From Promethearchaeota archaeon (GTDB lineage Archaea; Asgardarchaeota; Lokiarchaeia; Sigynarchaeales; SOKP01): a stretch of DNA of 6,037 nt. The stretch is taken from assembly GCA_014730295.1 (NCBI GenBank), contig WJIN01000504.1:1-6037 (forward strand), given 5' to 3'. The position numbers and the translations under genes were made by a program. The notes beneath the pieces are model-generated. The model worked only from the letters and a program-made list of their open reading frames with translations, was not told the origin of the DNA and ran no database searches. This document shows, piece by piece, positions 5,648-6,037 of this stretch (position 1 is its first letter; each line of letters begins with the position of its first letter).

Positions 5648-5720
5648 GCCCAACACGGGCAATATGCCATTTGTTCCGCTGACGCTTCACAAACAGCATA
5701 TTTGCCCGGGAACGTTGGTG
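5648..5720 (+). other. Integron attC-like recombination site 5
   Basis: R'' GCCCAAC (5648-5654) is the exact complement of the GTTGGGC that opens the same cassette. The new R' is GTTGGTG (5714-5720), with crossover after G5714. The outer arms pair strongly: CGGGCA..ATGC (5656-5667) with GCAT..TGCCCG (5696-5708). An inner TTTGT / ACAAA stem (5670-5674, 5688-5692) encloses a TCCGCTGACGCTTC loop. The length of 73 nt is typical of attC sites. Confidence 0.82.
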
Positions 5721-5782
5721 TCAATTTGCCTGCCCTGCCCAGAAATATGGAAGGGGAATAATTGAAAGCCATTGCCCAAAGA

Positions 5783-5806
5783 TTGCCACCCGTCCGTGGG
5801 TGGCAA
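5783..5806 (+). promoter_or_regulatory. GTC-loop leader hairpin upstream of the cassette 5 gene
   Basis: Perfect 9-bp stem TTGCCACCC (5783-5791) / GGGTGGCAA (5798-5806) around the loop GTCCGT, the strongest stem of the five. The ribosome site AAGGAG (5821-5826) and start codon 5837 follow. No T-run is present, so it does not look like a terminator. Confidence 0.65.
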
Positions 5807-5836
5807 AAACAGGAAAAATGAAGGAGAGATGAGTAG

Positions 5837-6037
5837 ATGAGCAATAGAAGACGAGGTGGATTCCCAGCTGGATTCTGTGGGGTTGCAAGATTAGCCCCAC
5901 AATTGCCGAAAATCAAAGGCCATTGTATTGTTGACTGTCACATGCACATCCAAAGCAACAAGTGTGGCCCTAAACCTTTGGTTGACAATCAATTGACAAT
6001 GGGTTCTGTTTTCAGGACTTTGAAGCATCCGGTTTCG
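5837..6037 (+). CDS. N-terminus of a possible metal-dependent hydrolase (amidohydrolase-like), 3' truncated
   Basis: Sixty-seven codons are open to the right edge from ATG 5837, with AAGGAG (5821-5826) ten bases upstream. The first ~28 residues are basic and Pro/Gly-containing, with no signal peptide. Then comes KGHCIVDCHMHIQSNKCGPKP (about residues 27-47). A beta-strand ending in D-x-H-x-H (Asp33, His35, His37) is the usual first metal-binding motif of the amidohydrolase TIM-barrel superfamily, which suggests a zinc or iron hydrolase. The rest of the barrel (later His, Lys and Asp ligands) is outside the window, so the assignment rests on one motif. Two earlier ATGs (5818, 5829) open only four- and three-codon frames whose TGA codons overlap the next ATG. 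Confidence 0.5.
   Translation, partial: MSNRRRGGFPAGFCGVARLAPQLPKIKGHCIVDCHMHIQSNKCGPKPLVDNQLTMGSVFRTLKHPVS

Larger units (their letters stand above)
4717..5714 (+). mobile_element. Integron gene cassette 4 (SIMPL-domain cassette)
   Basis: This 998-bp unit lies between the crossover points of sites 4 and 5. Its ends are complementary: GTTGGGC / GCCCAAC (4716-4722, 5648-5654) 7 of 7, a perfect 16-bp arm 4727-4742 with 5627-5642, and TGGCCGGC 4765-4772 with GCCGGCCA 5612-5619. A GTC-loop hairpin lies just inside this repeat on both sides (4782-4800 and 5578-5602), the same architecture as cassette 1. Both hairpins have GTC on the + strand, so they are direct copies and not part of the inverted repeat. 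Confidence 0.78.
5715..6037 (+). mobile_element. Integron gene cassette 5, 5' part (truncated by window)
   Basis: The cassette begins after G5714 and runs past the right edge. Its leader repeats the layout of cassettes 1 and 4: R' box, about 65 nt of unique sequence, a GTC-loop hairpin (5783-5806), a purine-rich ribosome site and the gene. From the rule seen in the other cassettes, its distal end should carry an arm complementary to about 5714-5760 and an R'' close to CACCAAC. Confidence 0.65.

Noticed and set aside
5610..5763. A 50-codon + strand frame starting ATGCCGGCC through attC site 5.
   Set aside because: It has no ribosome site at a usable distance before it and its sequence is dictated by the inverted arm and attC. 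It spans a cassette junction.
5500..5916. Minus-strand frames, including a 138-codon one across attC site 5, and others antisense to all genes.
   Set aside because: They lack ribosome sites and recognisable domains, overlap strong + strand genes or recombination sites, and run against the uniform cassette orientation.
1..6037. CRISPR array, tRNA or rRNA genes.
   Set aside because: No regularly spaced direct repeats and no tRNA- or rRNA-like sequence were seen. The repeated elements here are dispersed hairpins and attC arms.

Overview
The window is a stretch of an integron-type gene-cassette array. It holds four complete cassettes and parts of two others, all with genes on the + strand. No integrase gene, attI site or array end lies inside it. 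The key evidence is structural. Five attC-like folded sites (about 173-246, 2583-2770, 3601-3691, 4647-4722, 5648-5720) separate single-gene units. At each site a G^TT crossover defines a cassette whose first bases are complementary to the R'' box at its own far end, not to its neighbour's. The match is 7/7 for cassettes 1, 3 and 4 (GTTGTTT/AAACAAC, GTTGTGC/GCACAAC, GTTGGGC/GCCCAAC) and partial for cassette 2. The R' boxes at sites 2 and 4 (GTTGGGT, GTTGGGC) fit the classical GTTRRRY consensus exactly.

Layout: (0) 1-240, the tail of a SHOCT-domain protein. (1) 241-2764, an unusually large cassette encoding a secreted 14-repeat beta-propeller protein with a C-terminal sorting-like domain. (2) 2765-3685, a pRiA4b ORF-3 family protein. 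(3) 3686-4716, a probable lipoprotein with YD-like repeats. (4) 4717-5714, a secreted SIMPL (DUF541) protein. (5) 5715-6037, the start of a protein with a DCHMH motif that suggests a metal-dependent hydrolase. The proteins share no obvious pathway, as is normal for cassette cargo. Three of them carry export signals.

Two further layers of structure stand out. First, the ends of each complete cassette are inverted repeats that reach well beyond the R boxes (perfect 20 bp in cassette 3, 21/22 in cassette 2, 16 bp plus 8 bp in cassette 4, 15 bp plus 8 bp in cassette 1). The attC stem of an excised circle would therefore be greatly extended. Second, cassettes 1, 4 and 5 carry five small hairpins with unrelated stems but near-identical loops (GTCCAT, GTCGT, GTCCT, GTCGT, GTCCGT). 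All are in the same orientation, each closed by a C-G pair and followed by a Shine-Dalgarno-like purine run. They sit just before the genes and, in cassettes 1 and 4, also just after them. This looks like a covarying RNA or ssDNA element, and I do not recognise it from any named family.

The organism cannot be named from the sequence. Export signals, a probable lipoprotein and an FlgD/type IX-like C-terminal domain point to a Gram-negative bacterium, for example in the Fibrobacterota/Bacteroidota (FCB) group or the spirochaetes. Judged by eye, the genes of cassettes 2-4 are AT-rich, that of cassette 1 is less so, and the attC sites are GC-richer than the AT-rich genes beside them.
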